In this document: piece after piece, positions 1 through 8,418 of the stretch
How the letters are laid out: the number at the start of each line of letters is the position of its first letter
How positions within the stretch are numbered: the first letter of the stretch is position 1
Assembly: GCA_948435735.1 (NCBI GenBank)
Contig: CAOJGX010000019.1
Span: 1-36,902 of the forward strand
Direction of reading: 5' to 3'
Length of the DNA stretch: 36,902 nt
From: an uncultured Clostridium sp.
GTDB lineage: Bacteria; Bacillota; Clostridia; TANB77; CAG-508
Program-made: the position numbers and the translations under genes
The notes under the pieces: generated by a model
Seen by the model: the letters and a program-made list of their open reading frames with translations, nothing else
Databases searched by the model: none
What the model was told of the DNA's origin: nothing

Positions 1-144
1 TTTATTGGTTGTGCAAAAAGGATAAAAATATGGATAGAAAAATTAAAATTTATACTTTTTCTATCCTTATTAAAGAATTTTTTGTCGGTTTTGAAAAAAT
101 ACCGAAACTTAAAAAAGTTTTAGATTGTTGAAAATTTTGTAAAA

Positions 145-179
145 AACCTTCACAATGTTTTTCTAACATTGTGAAGGTT
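145..179 (-). terminator. Rho-independent terminator
   Basis: A near-perfect hairpin has arms AACCTTCACAATGT and ACATTGTGAAGGTT around a short T-rich loop. On the minus strand it is followed by a T run (the A run at 141-144). It lies just after the broken small gene at 186-353 and probably ends that transcript and any read-through from scpA. Confidence 0.8.
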
Positions 180-185
180 CCACAT

Positions 186-353
186 TTATTGGTCCATGAT
201 TTCAGCTTTCACTTCCTTGAAAGTAAGTTGTCTATCTTGTTCTATTTCTAAGAACATTGCTTCTGCTTTTTCCAAACGAGTAGGTTCGCCAAACACTAAT
301 TCGACATCATCAACTCCACATTCTTCCTCTAATGCCTAATTAGGATTTGCCAT
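186..353 (-). pseudogene. Small acidic protein gene interrupted by an amber stop at codon 6
   Basis: An excellent ribosome binding site (AAGGAGG, seven bases before ATG at 353) and a sigma-A-like promoter (423-451) precede a 55-codon frame. The frame opens MANPN, hits TAG at 336-338, then continues in the same frame as an acidic, helix-prone peptide (ALEEECGVDDVELVFGEP onward) to a TAA at 186. A terminator follows directly. Promoter, RBS, coding-like frame and terminator together argue this was a real single-gene unit. I do not recognise the protein family. The TAG may be a recent nonsense mutation, a sequencing error, or an in-frame stop that is read through. An internal ATG further down could give only a short peptide. 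Confidence 0.55.
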
Positions 354-422
354 CTCTTTTCCTCCTTATATTTATAAATCATTATTAATAAAGGTACAAC
401 TAAACACTTCATTTATATCTTG

Positions 423-451
423 CTTATATCACATTTTACATAAAAAGTCAA
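423..451 (-). promoter_or_regulatory. Sigma-A-type promoter of the small gene
   Basis: On the minus strand TTGACT (446-451) and TATAAG (423-428) are separated by 17 bases. This promoter drives the small nonsense-interrupted gene with a leader of about 60 nt and sits between it and scpA. Confidence 0.6.
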
Positions 452-485
452 TAAGCTGTAACTGTTTTTCAACGTTTGTATTATG

Positions 486-1241
486 TCAATTTTCATTTTT
501 TCTCTTTGACACAACAATATCTCCAAAAAGTTCCTCCTGCATCGTATTAATTTTATTTCTTCTACTCAATTCCAACACACCAGAAAATGCGGTGACTACT
601 TCTGCTTTTGGCTTTTCTTTTAAAGAAAACAATTTGTTGAACACAAATTTGGGTTTTCGGATCAGTTCTCTAAAAATATCTTTTACTTTGTCAGATACAG
701 AGTACACATCATGAACTGCGATCTTTTCAATATTTTGAGCATTTTCGTTCTTTTTGGCTTCTTCTTTTTCAAGCAATTTCGAGTATGCTTTTACAATATG
801 TTCAAGCGTATATTTTTTCTCAATCGTCTGTTTCGGAAGTTCGATATTTTCAGAAAATTTATGAATTCTTCCTCCATAAATCTCCATTCGTTCCTTAAAG
901 ACTTTACTGATTTCCTTAAATTTCTTATATTCTATGATTCGATTCAACAATTCTTCTTCCGAAAGTTCGGCTTCATCATCGTTTTCTTTAGGAAGCAAGC
1001 CTTTGGATTTAATCAATATTAAGGTTGACGCCATGACTAAAAATTTGCTCGCCACTTCTAAGTTTAATTTTTCTTGCTCTTGCAGATATTCGATATATTG
1101 GTCTGCTACTTTGGAAATTTCGATTTGGTATATATCCATTTTATTTTTGTCAATTAGATAACATAGTAAGTCTAGTGGCCCTTCGAAATTATCTAATCTT
1201 AGTTCATATTTTTTTATTTCTAATGATAGGATTTTGTTCAT
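486..1241 (-). CDS. scpA: Segregation and condensation protein A
   Basis: ScpA is the kleisin subunit that bridges the two SMC heads in the bacterial condensin Smc-ScpAB, which compacts and segregates the chromosome. The 251-aa protein has the family N-terminus (residues about 10-50: a Y-x-L-R-L-D-N-FEGPLDLLCYLI stretch followed by MDIYQIEI), an acidic middle (ENDDEAELSEEELL) and a C-terminal winged-helix region ending near EELFGDIV. Its length is typical. The start is fixed by AAGGAG a few bases before ATG at 1241. It follows recX by about 65 bases on the same strand and could be cotranscribed with recA-recX. The usual partner scpB is not in the window. Confidence 0.93.
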   Translation of the reverse strand: MNKILSLEIKKYELRLDNFEGPLDLLCYLIDKNKMDIYQIEISKVADQYIEYLQEQEKLNLEVASKFLVMASTLILIKSKGLLPKENDDEAELSEEELLNRIIEYKKFKEISKVFKERMEIYGGRIHKFSENIELPKQTIEKKYTLEHIVKAYSKLLEKEEAKKNENAQNIEKIAVHDVYSVSDKVKDIFRELIRKPKFVFNKLFSLKEKPKAEVVTAFSGVLELSRRNKINTMQEELFGDIVVSKRKNEN

Positions 1242-1305
1242 GTTTTCTCCTTGTATAAATTAGTCATTTAAATATTATAGATAGCGGGCGAAAAGATAAT
1301 CGCCC

Positions 1306-1758
1306 CTAGGGAATTTGTTGTATTGTTTCTTGTTGATAGCCTTTTTTATATAAAAAATCTTTGACTGAATTTTCATCCCCATTTTGAATTTTTTTGTTCC
1401 AAATTTTCTTTGCCGAATTTTTTTCGAATTCTAAAAGTTCTTCCTCATGCTGCATAATATATTGTTCTACAAGGCTTTTGCTAACTCCTTTTTGGCACAA
1501 TTTATAAGAAATTTCTTTCATCGATAAACTCTTCAAACTGATAAATTCCTGCACACTTCTTTCAATATAATTCCAATCATCAATATAGCCCAGTTCCTTA
1601 AAATATTCAATCGCATCTTCTACCGCATTTTCATCTTCTTCTGCAAATTTCTGTCTCACTTCCATTTCTGTTCTTTTTTTATATAAAATATATTTGAGCA
1701 TTTTTCCTCTCAGTCTATCTTGCTTTTGGGCTTCTTCAAAGTTTTCCATGTATTTCAT
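1306..1758 (-). CDS. recX: Regulatory protein RecX
   Basis: RecX binds the RecA filament and limits its activity in recombination and the SOS response. The 150-aa protein shows the repeated three-helix RecX pattern: the KMLKYILYKKRTEMEVRQKF segment, then YFKELGYIDDWNYIERSV, then a third repeat with LCQKGVSKSLVEQYI. A final partial repeat ends near FLYKKGYQQETI. It begins 11 bases after the recA stop, the classical recA-recX arrangement. Its ATG is some 16 bases from GGAGG, so translation may rely on coupling to recA. Length is in the short range for the family. Confidence 0.88.
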   Translation of the reverse strand: MKYMENFEEAQKQDRLRGKMLKYILYKKRTEMEVRQKFAEEDENAVEDAIEYFKELGYIDDWNYIERSVQEFISLKSLSMKEISYKLCQKGVSKSLVEQYIMQHEEELLEFEKNSAKKIWNKKIQNGDENSVKDFLYKKGYQQETIQQIP

Positions 1759-1769
1759 AAATTTTCTGT

Positions 1770-2825
1770 TTATTCCTCCACTTCTGTTTCATCTTCTGGA
1801 GTTTGATTTTCTTCCTCTAATAAATTCTCAAAAGCCTTTGCAAAATTATCCCTTACTTTCCTTTCAACTTCTTCCATCACACTTGGATTTTCCACCAAAT
1901 ATTTTTTGACATTTTCTCGACCTTGCCCAATTTTATCTCCATTGTAACTAAACCACGAACCAGCTTTCTCAATAATATCAAGATTGACAGCCATATCTAA
2001 AATATTACCTGCTTTTGAAATTCCTTGGCCATATACAATGTCAAATTCCGCTTCTCTAAATGGTGGCGCTACTTTGTTTTTGACCACTTTTACACGTGCT
2101 CTATTTCCCACTACTTCACCATCTTGTTTGATATTTTCAATTTTACGAATATCCATTCGAACCGATGCATAAAACTTCAATGCTCTACCACCTGTGGTTG
2201 TTTCTGGATTTCCAAACATGACACCAATTTTCTCTCTTAATTGATTGATAAAGATAATCACTGTTTTTGTTTTATTAACTGCTCCTGCTAATTTTCTTAA
2301 AGCTTGTGACATTAATCTTGCTTGTAAACCCATATGAGAATCTCCCATATCACCATCAATTTCAGCTTTCGGAACAAGAGCTGCTACAGAATCAACAACA
2401 ATGACATCTAATGCCCCACTTCTCACTAAAGCTTCTGTAATTTCTAGGGCTTGCTCGCCTGTATCTGGTTGGGATACGATTAAATTATCAATATCTACTC
2501 CTATTTTTTTTGCATAAACTGGATCTAATGCATGCTCTGCATCAATAAAAGCTGCGTCTCCTCCCATTTTTTGTGCTTCTGAAACAATGTGCAACGCAAG
2601 TGTTGTTTTTCCAGACGATTCTGGTCCATATACTTCTATAATTCTGCCACGTGGCACACCACCAATTCCAAGTGCAATGTCTAACCCTAATGCACCTGTT
2701 GGTATTGCCTCGATTTCCATGGCTTTATATTCTCCTAATTTCATAACGGAACCTTTTCCGAATTGTTTTTCTATTTGGCTCATTGCCATATCTAGAGCCT
2801 TTCTTTTTTCTGAATTGTCTCCCAT
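1770..2825 (-). CDS. recA: Recombinase RecA
   Basis: RecA is the ATP-dependent strand-exchange protein of homologous recombination and coprotease for LexA. The 351-aa protein has the Walker [10 protein letters not shown] (residues about 68-76), the DNA-binding loops L1 and L2 ([37 protein letters not shown]), the conserved [14 protein letters not shown], and the acidic C-terminal tail EDETEVEE. Start: ATG at 2825, eight or so bases after GAAGGAGG. A strong promoter lies at 2876-2904. It heads a likely recA-recX(-scpA) operon. No convincing LexA box is seen in its upstream region. Confidence 0.98.
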   Translation of the reverse strand: MGDNSEKRKALDMAMSQIEKQFGKGSVMKLGEYKAMEIEAIPTGALGLDIALGIGGVPRGRIIEVYGPESSGKTTLALHIVSEAQKMGGDAAFIDAEHALDPVYAKKIGVDIDNLIVSQPDTGEQALEITEALVRSGALDVIVVDSVAALVPKAEIDGDMGDSHMGLQARLMSQALRKLAGAVNKTKTVIIFINQLREKIGVMFGNPETTTGGRALKFYASVRMDIRKIENIKQDGEVVGNRARVKVVKNKVAPPFREAEFDIVYGQGISKAGNILDMAVNLDIIEKAGSWFSYNGDKIGQGRENVKKYLVENPSVMEEVERKVRDNFAKAFENLLEEENQTPEDETEVEE

Positions 2826-2875
2826 TTTTCGTTTCCTCCTTCAAATATTTGTTCTATAAAACTTGTGTTTGTTTT

Positions 2876-2904
2876 ATTATATCTTAAAAAATTTTTTTGT
2901 CAAT
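2876..2904 (-). promoter_or_regulatory. recA promoter
   Basis: On the minus strand TTGACA (2899-2904), a 17-base A/T spacer and TATAAT (2876-2881) form a consensus sigma-A promoter about 50 bases before the recA start. Confidence 0.75.
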
Positions 2905-2936
2905 AGTTTTTTGAAATTTTTTCAAAAATTTGTTCT

Positions 2937-4529
2937 CTATTGTCTGTACCACTTTTCAATGTTTCCATATAAATTAAAGGCATTTGCTTTGATGTTTCCT
3001 ACTAAACTTTGATTGTATATGACAACATCTGTGTTTCGATATAAACCGATATAAGGTACTTCTTCTAAATAAATATCGTATAATTTATGATAATTTTCAT
3101 ATAGTGCATTTTCGTCCGATGTGTTGGCAATCACATTCATAATTTCTGAAACTTGCTGATTCGAGTAATTGGCTAAATTTCCTTGCCCAAAAAATGTTTT
3201 TAAACTTGGTGAATACCCACAAGTAATGCCTGTTAAAATCATATCAAAATTCCTGTTTTCTAAGCTTGCAGAATAGGATTCATGATTTAATTCTCGAACC
3301 GAAACATCGATTCCCACATTGGCAAGCTGTGTTTTTATATTTTCTGCTACTTTGAGGCGTGTTGCATGATTACCATTGACACCAATGGTAAACGTTAATT
3401 CTAGCGTTTTTCCTTCCACTTTTTTGCGCCATTTGTTATTTTTATATTCCCAGCCTGCATTTGCTAAAATTTGTGTTGCTTCTTCTGGATTTGGCTGTAC
3501 ATTCAAATCTTTTGTATAGAGCCAATTCCCCATATCCAAGCTGAAATTAGAGGCAATATAGCCTGAACCTAAACAACTTGCTACAATATTATTTTTGTCA
3601 ATGATTTTGCTAAGTGCTTTTCGAACTGCTCCATCAGAAAGTACTTCGCTGGCTGTGTTGAGTACAAGAAAATCGTAATCTCGCGATTTGTATTCAATTC
3701 TTTTATAACCTATGGAACCAATGTAATCTTGAACATTGGCAATTTTTACGTCTACTAAATCAATTTCACCATTTTTAAACGCGTTATATAATTCACCTGC
3801 TGAACCATATAAATTGATATTAATTTCTTTTGCCATTGGCCTTTTCTCTGTATTCCAGTAGATTTCATTTTGCCCTAGTTTGATGATATTGGAATCGACA
3901 CTTTCAATTTTGAAAATGCCTGTGCCAATTGGTGCTAAGTTCTTTTCAGTTGTTGCAAAGTCTTGTCCTTCATAATATTTCTGACTTAAAATAGGAAAAG
4001 TTAACTGATATTCAAAAAAGTCTACTGGCTCAGATAGCGTCATTTTGACGGTGTATTCATCAATATATTCTAAAGAAGCTACAGCTCTGACGTTGTTCGC
4101 ATATACCGTGTTAATCCCACTTTCTTTGATGATGCTCATCGTAAATTTGACGTCATTTGCTGTAAATTCACTTCCATCTTGCCATAAAACACCTTTACGC
4201 AATTTGATGACATAGTTTAACTCATCTGTTTTCGCAATTTCTTCTGCGAGGCAATATTCCAATTTGTACGCTTCATTTAATGTAACTAAAGGTTCATAAA
4301 TGATTCTGCTGATTTCTTGGACGTTGCGATTGTTGCTAAGATATGGATTGATGGAATCAAAATTGCAGATAGCTAATCTTAAATCCGTTTGAATTGTGTT
4401 TACTGTAGAGGTTTGGTCAATTACTGGATGGTTTTCTTGTTTGTCGTTTTGAAGCATTTTGTAAGTACCAAAACCAATTAGACCAATTACAATTATAATA
4501 AATAGATATTTTAAAATATTATTACCCAA
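2937..4529 (-). CDS. ABC transporter peptide-binding protein (SBP_bac_5 family)
   Basis: This extracellular solute-binding protein of the oligopeptide/dipeptide type would capture peptides for an ABC importer. It has an uncleaved-looking N-terminal membrane segment (YLFIIIVIGLIGFG) and no lipobox cysteine. Family features follow: a LRLAICNFDSINPYL opening, IIYEPLVTLNEAYKLE, LRKGVLWQDGSEFTANDVKF, IGTGIFKIE and VRKALSKIIDK, with a C-terminal YHKLYDIYLEEVPYIGLYR. No permease or ATPase genes adjoin it, so it is an orphan binding protein here. The start is uncertain: a GTG at 4538 is in frame, but TTG at 4529 has AGGTGA at proper spacing and the promoter at 4548-4576 would leave almost no leader for the GTG. 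Confidence 0.88.
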   Translation of the reverse strand: MGNNILKYLFIIIVIGLIGFGTYKMLQNDKQENHPVIDQTSTVNTIQTDLRLAICNFDSINPYLSNNRNVQEISRIIYEPLVTLNEAYKLEYCLAEEIAKTDELNYVIKLRKGVLWQDGSEFTANDVKFTMSIIKESGINTVYANNVRAVASLEYIDEYTVKMTLSEPVDFFEYQLTFPILSQKYYEGQDFATTEKNLAPIGTGIFKIESVDSNIIKLGQNEIYWNTEKRPMAKEININLYGSAGELYNAFKNGEIDLVDVKIANVQDYIGSIGYKRIEYKSRDYDFLVLNTASEVLSDGAVRKALSKIIDKNNIVASCLGSGYIASNFSLDMGNWLYTKDLNVQPNPEEATQILANAGWEYKNNKWRKKVEGKTLELTFTIGVNGNHATRLKVAENIKTQLANVGIDVSVRELNHESYSASLENRNFDMILTGITCGYSPSLKTFFGQGNLANYSNQQVSEIMNVIANTSDENALYENYHKLYDIYLEEVPYIGLYRNTDVVIYNQSLVGNIKANAFNLYGNIEKWYRQ

Positions 4530-4547
4530 TTTAATCACCTATTTTAC

Positions 4548-4576
4548 ACTATATATCATTTTGATAGAAGTTTCAA
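4548..4576 (-). promoter_or_regulatory. Promoter of the peptide-binding protein gene
   Basis: TTGAAA (4571-4576) and TATAGT (4548-4553) with a 17-base spacer on the minus strand, immediately upstream of the binding-protein gene. Confidence 0.5.
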
Positions 4577-4653
4577 GAATTTTTGGATAAATTTTCATAT
4601 TTTTTTTGGATTAGCATAAAATTTAGAAAATAAGAAATTAAAGGGTGGTAGAT

Positions 4654-5205
4654 ATGTTTGTTTGTAACATTAAAGTAAGTAGAACAAAATTTTTTAAAGG
4701 AATTTTGGCAGTTATGGCGATTGTTTGTATTGCTTTGGCTGGTATGGGCATTTTTAAGATGTACAGTTCGAATCATGAAGTGGAAATTTTTAATGGAAAT
4801 TGTATGCCTTCTAACGAAATTGCCTATTTAACAGATGAAAATTATACGAATATTTTGAAAGAAGTACACGAGAATTTAGATACCTATATTGGACAAAAAA
4901 TTTGCTATACAGGATATGTTTATCGAGTTCCTGAAATTGAGGAAAATCAATTTATTTTAGCTAGAGATATGCAACTTGAAAATACGAACCAAACGGTTAT
5001 TGTAGGATTTTTATGTACGCTTGATAATGCAAAGGATTTTGATACATATTCGTGGGTTAAAATTACGGGAAGTATTGAGAAGGGCTACTATTTTGGGGAT
5101 ATTCCTTGTATTCATATTGCTGAAATTGAGAAAACTGAGGAACCTGAAAACTGCGTGGTTCCTGCACCGGATGAGAATTTTATTGAGACTTCGGTGATTT
5201 ATTAG
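4654..5205 (+). CDS. Membrane-anchored protein with an OB-like C-terminal domain
   Basis: This is a 183-aa protein with one N-terminal membrane segment (residues about 15-36, FFKGILAVMAIVCIALAGMGIF) and an exported domain. Residues about 75-155 contain YIGQKICYTGYVYRVPEIEENQFILARDM and WVKITGSIEKG, the pattern of short OB-fold domains seen in TIGR03943/YcgQ-type proteins; that assignment is by pattern only. I chose ATG at 4654 because GGGTGG ends five bases before it; a GTG nine bases upstream would overlap this RBS. It diverges from the peptide-binding protein and ends in a good terminator. The function is unknown, probably at the cell envelope. Confidence 0.72.
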   Translation: MFVCNIKVSRTKFFKGILAVMAIVCIALAGMGIFKMYSSNHEVEIFNGNCMPSNEIAYLTDENYTNILKEVHENLDTYIGQKICYTGYVYRVPEIEENQFILARDMQLENTNQTVIVGFLCTLDNAKDFDTYSWVKITGSIEKGYYFGDIPCIHIAEIEKTEEPENCVVPAPDENFIETSVIY

Positions 5206-5217
5206 TGATAAAATGAT

Positions 5218-5250
5218 AAAAGCAATGAAGTTTAATAGTTCATTGCTTTT
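5218..5250. terminator. Bidirectional terminator
   Basis: Arms AAAAGCAATGAA and TTCATTGCTTTT enclose a nine-base loop, with T runs on both strands. It serves the plus-strand OB-like gene and the minus-strand tRNA-Leu, which converge here. Confidence 0.85.
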
Positions 5251-5256
5251 TATCTT

Positions 5257-5339
5257 TGGTGCCTAAGGTGGGACTCGAACCCACATGGTTTCCCGCACGA
5301 TTTTGAGTCGTGTGCGTCTGCCAGTTCCGCCACTCAGGC
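5257..5339 (-). tRNA. tRNA-Leu (anticodon CAA)
   Basis: Read on the minus strand the acceptor GCCTGAG pairs with CTTAGGC and is followed by a discriminator A and encoded CCA. The anticodon stem CACGA/TCGTG closes the loop CTCAAAA, giving anticodon CAA (codon TTG). The T arm is GTGGG-TTCGAGT-CCCAC and an extra arm is present, as expected for a class II tRNA. A promoter lies at 5363-5391 and a terminator directly downstream. Confidence 0.95.
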
Positions 5340-5362
5340 ATATATTTTTCAGTTACTTTTTT

Positions 5363-5391
5363 ATCTTACCACAAAAAAATTTTTTTGTCTA
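5363..5391 (-). promoter_or_regulatory. tRNA-Leu promoter
   Basis: On the minus strand TAGACA (5386-5391) and TAAGAT (5363-5368) are spaced by 17 bases, just upstream of the tRNA. Confidence 0.5.
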
Positions 5392-5418
5392 CATTTTTTA
5401 GAAAAATTTTTAAAAATC

Positions 5419-5448
5419 TTGACTTCTCTTATTTTTCCGTTATACAAT
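5419..5448 (+). promoter_or_regulatory. rqcH promoter
   Basis: TTGACT (5419-5424) and TACAAT (5443-5448), 18 bases apart, precede the rqcH start and its AAAGGAG site by about 30 bases. Confidence 0.6.
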
Positions 5449-5476
5449 AGTAAAAAATAATTTAAAGGAGAAACCT

Positions 5477-7139
5477 ATGGCCTTTGATGGAATTACAACT
5501 AAAGCTGTTATTACAGAACTACAGCAAACCTTAATCGGCGGAAAAATCAATAAAATTTTTCAACCAACCAAAAACGAAATTGTTCTTAGCATTTACAACC
5601 AAGCCAACTACACCCTATTACTATCCGCCAATCCTGACGATTGCAGAATTCATTTAACCACACACACCAAACCCAATCCACAAAATGCACCCAATTTTTG
5701 TATGCTTTTGCGAAAATATTTAATTGGTGCCAAAATTATCGATATTTCAACCTACGATTTAGAACGAACCATTCAACTTAAATTTGAGTGTTACAACGAA
5801 TTAAACGACCTTGTTATCCGCAAACTTTTCATTCAAATCATGAGTCGACAAAGTAACCTTGTTTTGACCAATGAAAACCATATCATCATCGATTCTTTAA
5901 AACATTTTGAACATTATTTACCAGCAAATCCCTTTGAATTTGTCAAAATAGCCAAAAAAAGCTTTTTGCTCTTATCTTCTAGCGAAGATTTTATACAACT
6001 TATTGACCAACAAAACTTGTTAAACGTTTTGCCAAATACATTCATCGGATTTAGTAAAAGCTTTGTCAAAAACACTTTACATTTACTAAATATTGATGCC
6101 GAAGATTATACAAAAGAAAATTTAACCAAACTATATAAAACCATAAAAACCATTCTTGCCAAACTTGGCACCAACCATATTTGCGTAAAAACCTTTGAAA
6201 GTGACTATTCCATCGCATTAGAAACTTCTGAAAGTACTATTAATCATCAACTTGACGAACTATATGATAAAAAAGAGAAAAAATCGGCTTTTATTTCCTC
6301 ACGCAATAATTTGCTTCGTATTGTTTTACGGAAATCTAAAAAAAGTCTATAAAAAACTAGAAAATATCAATACCAAACTAAAGGAATGTGAAAATATGGA
6401 TACCTATCGCATCTACGGCGAACTTTTAACAGCAAATTTGTACAAAATAAACAAAACAGAAAATCAAACCGAAATCACACTTGACAATTACTACGAAAAC
6501 AACACGCCTATCACGATTCCGCTAGACCACAAAATCAATATTCAGAAGAATATCGACAAATACTTCAAAAAATATAATAAACTAAAAAACGCTCTCGTCA
6601 TTGTGAGCCAGCAAAAAAAAGAAGCCGAACAAGAACTAGATTATATTGAAAGCATTGTTTTTTCATTAGAAAATGCAAAATCCATTGATGATATAGTCGA
6701 TATTTATTCTGAAATTACAGAAAATATAATAACCAAAAAAGAAATTTACAAAAAACAAAAAAACAAAATTTCTAAAAAGAAACCAAAAGAAAAAGAAATT
6801 ATTTTGCAACATACAACAATCGATGGCTTCACCGTTTACATTGGTAAAAACAACGTTCAAAATGACTATTTAAGCATCAAATTTGCTAAACCAAATGATA
6901 TTTGGTTTCATACCCAAAAAATTCATGGTAGCCACGTTTTATTGCAAAATCCAGACAATCTCGAAATTCCAGAAAACGTGCTATTCACTTGTGCTCAACT
7001 AGCAAAAGAAAACAGTAAAGCAAAACTTAGTTCAAACGTGCCAGTGGATTATACCAAAGCAAAATTTGTAAAAAAATCACCTGGTAGCAAGCCTGGTCTT
7101 GTCATTTATACAAATTATAAAACTATGTTTGTAAAATAG
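5477..7139 (+). pseudogene. rqcH: Ribosome quality control factor RqcH (NFACT family), frameshifted
   Basis: RqcH binds stalled 60S-like large subunits carrying peptidyl-tRNA and adds C-terminal alanine tails that mark the chain for degradation. The first frame (5477-6352) carries the NFACT-N domain (MAFDGITTKAVITELQ, GGKINKIFQPTKNEIVLS) and the start of the coiled coil. The second frame carries the rest of the coiled coil, the central YRIYGELLTANLYKI motif and the NFACT-R/DUF814 domain (NDIWFHTQKIHGSHV, KPGLVIYTNYKT). Removing one T from the run at 6324-6327 joins the two seamlessly as ...RIVYGNLKKVYKKLEN. The C-terminus stops some residues earlier than usual. Start: AAAGGAG before ATG at 5477. 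It may be a pseudogene, a slippage site or an assembly error. Confidence 0.88.
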
Positions 7140-7163
7140 TCTACAATTTTGTAAAATAACGTA

Positions 7164-7193
7164 TTGACTTTTTATTTACTTTTGTATTATAAT
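7164..7193 (+). promoter_or_regulatory. Promoter of the small toxin-like gene
   Basis: TTGACT (7164-7169), 18 bases, TATAAT (7188-7193). The predicted transcript starts near 7200 and would end at the hairpin 7317-7343, giving an RNA of about 150 nt. Confidence 0.65.
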
Positions 7194-7244
7194 GATTTTG
7201 CTTTTTTGTCATACATAGATTTAAGGCAGAAAGGTGGTGAGTCT

Positions 7245-7307
7245 ATGCACTCTTTCATAAAAGTCATTGCTATGGTAATTATTGCAATACTTGCTTTAAT
7301 TAAATAG
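7245..7307 (+). CDS. 20-residue hydrophobic peptide, candidate type I toxin
   Basis: A strong RBS (AAAGGTGGTGAG) precedes ATG at 7245. The peptide MHSFIKVIAMVIIAILALIK is a single short membrane helix with terminal lysine, the profile of Fst/Ldr/TxpA-like type I toxins that insert in the inner membrane; it matches none of those families closely by eye. The gene has its own promoter and terminator. An oppositely directed promoter downstream (7388-7416) would make an RNA that shares the terminator and carries a copy complementary to the toxin start region. The order, sizes and repeats match the par/Fst plan. The toxin role is inferred. Confidence 0.6.
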   Translation: MHSFIKVIAMVIIAILALIK

Positions 7308-7311
7308 CAGA

Positions 7312-7381
7312 CAAAAAACCAGAAGACTACCACTCTTCTGGTTTTTTTTAGCTTTGCTATGCACTCTTTTTTGCTTTCGCT
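7312..7381 (-). ncRNA. Candidate antitoxin RNA, convergent to the toxin mRNA
   Basis: The predicted RNA starts near 7381 from the promoter at 7388-7416 and ends at the shared hairpin, about 70 nt. Besides full complementarity over the terminator it contains the complement of CTATGCACTCTTT (7357-7369). The same 13 bases occur at 7243-7255, covering the toxin start codon, so the RNA can pair with the toxin translation start. This mirrors RNA I/RNA II of the par locus. No coding frame is evident in it. Confidence 0.55.
7313..7349. terminator. Bidirectional terminator shared by convergent RNAs
   Basis: A perfect ten-base-pair stem (AACCAGAAGA / TCTTCTGGTT, 7317-7343, loop of seven) has an eight-T run on the plus strand and a six-base T run on the minus strand. 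It ends both the toxin mRNA and the predicted antisense RNA. Confidence 0.9.
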
Positions 7382-7387
7382 AATTTT

Positions 7388-7416
7388 ATGATAACACATA
7401 TTTGTCATTCTGTCAA
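7388..7416 (-). promoter_or_regulatory. Antitoxin RNA promoter
   Basis: Consensus TTGACA (7411-7416) and TATCAT (7388-7393) on the minus strand with 17 bases between them. It lies in the gap between fba and the shared terminator where no minus-strand gene follows, so it most likely drives a short RNA. Confidence 0.65.
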
Positions 7417-7454
7417 TGCATTCCCTTTTCTTTCGCTCGACATTATTCTACAAA

Positions 7455-8384
7455 CTACGCCTTATCCGCTGAACAAAATACATCCTTTATCTTATGCAAA
7501 ACCGTTTTCTTGATTTCTTCACGTGCTGCACCCAAATATTTACGTGGGTCAAATACAGATGGTTCTTCGTTAAATACACGTCTTATTTGTGCTGTCATCG
7601 CTAATCTCAAATCCGTATCTACATTAATCTTGGATACGCCTGACTCTCCTGCTTGTTTTAACATTTCATCTGGGCAACCTTTGGCTCCTGGAATATCGCC
7701 TCCATTGTTATTGCACATTTCAACTAAGGCTGGAATTACAGAAGACGCTCCATGTAAAACAATTGGTGTAGTTGGCAATTTTTCTTTGATTTTTGCCAAA
7801 ATGTCAAATCTCAATTTGGCATCTCCTTTAAATTTATAGGCTCCATGACTTGTACCTATTGCAATTGCTAAGGAATCACAACCTGTTCTTTCGACAAACT
7901 CTTGGGCTTGGTCTGGGTCAGTATAACGTGCATCATCTTCTGCAACATTGACGTCATCTTCTACCCCTGCCAATTTCCCTAATTCTGCTTCTACAACAAC
8001 ACCTTTGCTATGGGCATATTCTACAACTTTTTTCGTAATTGCAACATTTTCCTCAAAATCATATTTAGAACCATCAATCATAACTGATGTAAATCCAGCA
8101 TCAATACACATTTTACAGGTTTCAAAATCTGGGCCATGGTCTAAATGAAGGGCAATTGGAATATCGGTTTCTTCAACTGCTGCCTCCACCATTTTGATTA
8201 GATAATTCATGTTTGCATATTTTATTGCACTCGAAGATACTTGCAAAATCACTGGCGATTTTGCTTCATTCGCAGCTTCTGTAATGGCTTGGATAAATTC
8301 CATATTGTTAATATTAAATGCTCCAATGGCAAATTTCTCTTTCATCGATTTTTCAAACATTTCTTTCGTTGTAACAAGTGGCAT
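7455..8384 (-). CDS. fba: Class II fructose-bisphosphate aldolase
   Basis: This zinc enzyme cleaves fructose 1,6-bisphosphate to dihydroxyacetone phosphate and glyceraldehyde 3-phosphate in glycolysis and works in reverse in gluconeogenesis. The 309-aa protein has LHLDHGPDFE (zinc His and catalytic Asp, about residues 80-89), GTSHGAYKF and VLHGASSV (zinc ligands) and KINVDTDLRLA (phosphate binding). The start is ATG at 8384 after AAAGGAGG. Two promoters lie upstream: a near one at 8419-8447 and a far one at 8577-8605 whose transcript includes a GC-rich leader. No terminator is visible between its stop and the antitoxin promoter. Confidence 0.96.
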   Translation of the reverse strand: MPLVTTKEMFEKSMKEKFAIGAFNINNMEFIQAITEAANEAKSPVILQVSSSAIKYANMNYLIKMVEAAVEETDIPIALHLDHGPDFETCKMCIDAGFTSVMIDGSKYDFEENVAITKKVVEYAHSKGVVVEAELGKLAGVEDDVNVAEDDARYTDPDQAQEFVERTGCDSLAIAIGTSHGAYKFKGDAKLRFDILAKIKEKLPTTPIVLHGASSVIPALVEMCNNNGGDIPGAKGCPDEMLKQAGESGVSKINVDTDLRLAMTAQIRRVFNEEPSVFDPRKYLGAAREEIKKTVLHKIKDVFCSADKA

Positions 8385-8418
8385 ATTATTTTCCTCCTTT
8401 ATAGTTATTATTGCTTTT

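Noticed and set aside
32-66. Inverted repeat GGATAGAAAAA...TTTTTCTATCC as a terminator
   Set aside because: Arms are real, but neither strand has a clear T run and no gene end is visible at the window edge, so its role cannot be judged.
711-1161. Plus-strand ORFs opposite scpA, and similar ones opposite recA, fba, thrS, murD, the GNAT genes, the helicase and the nuclease
   Set aside because: They are hydrophobic or low-complexity shadows of well-supported genes on the other strand and lack ribosome binding sites.
2820-2880. Possible LexA/SOS box upstream of recA (GAACAAATATTTG)
   Set aside because: Only one half resembles the Firmicute SOS box GAACnnnnGTTC; the symmetric half is missing, so it is not annotated.
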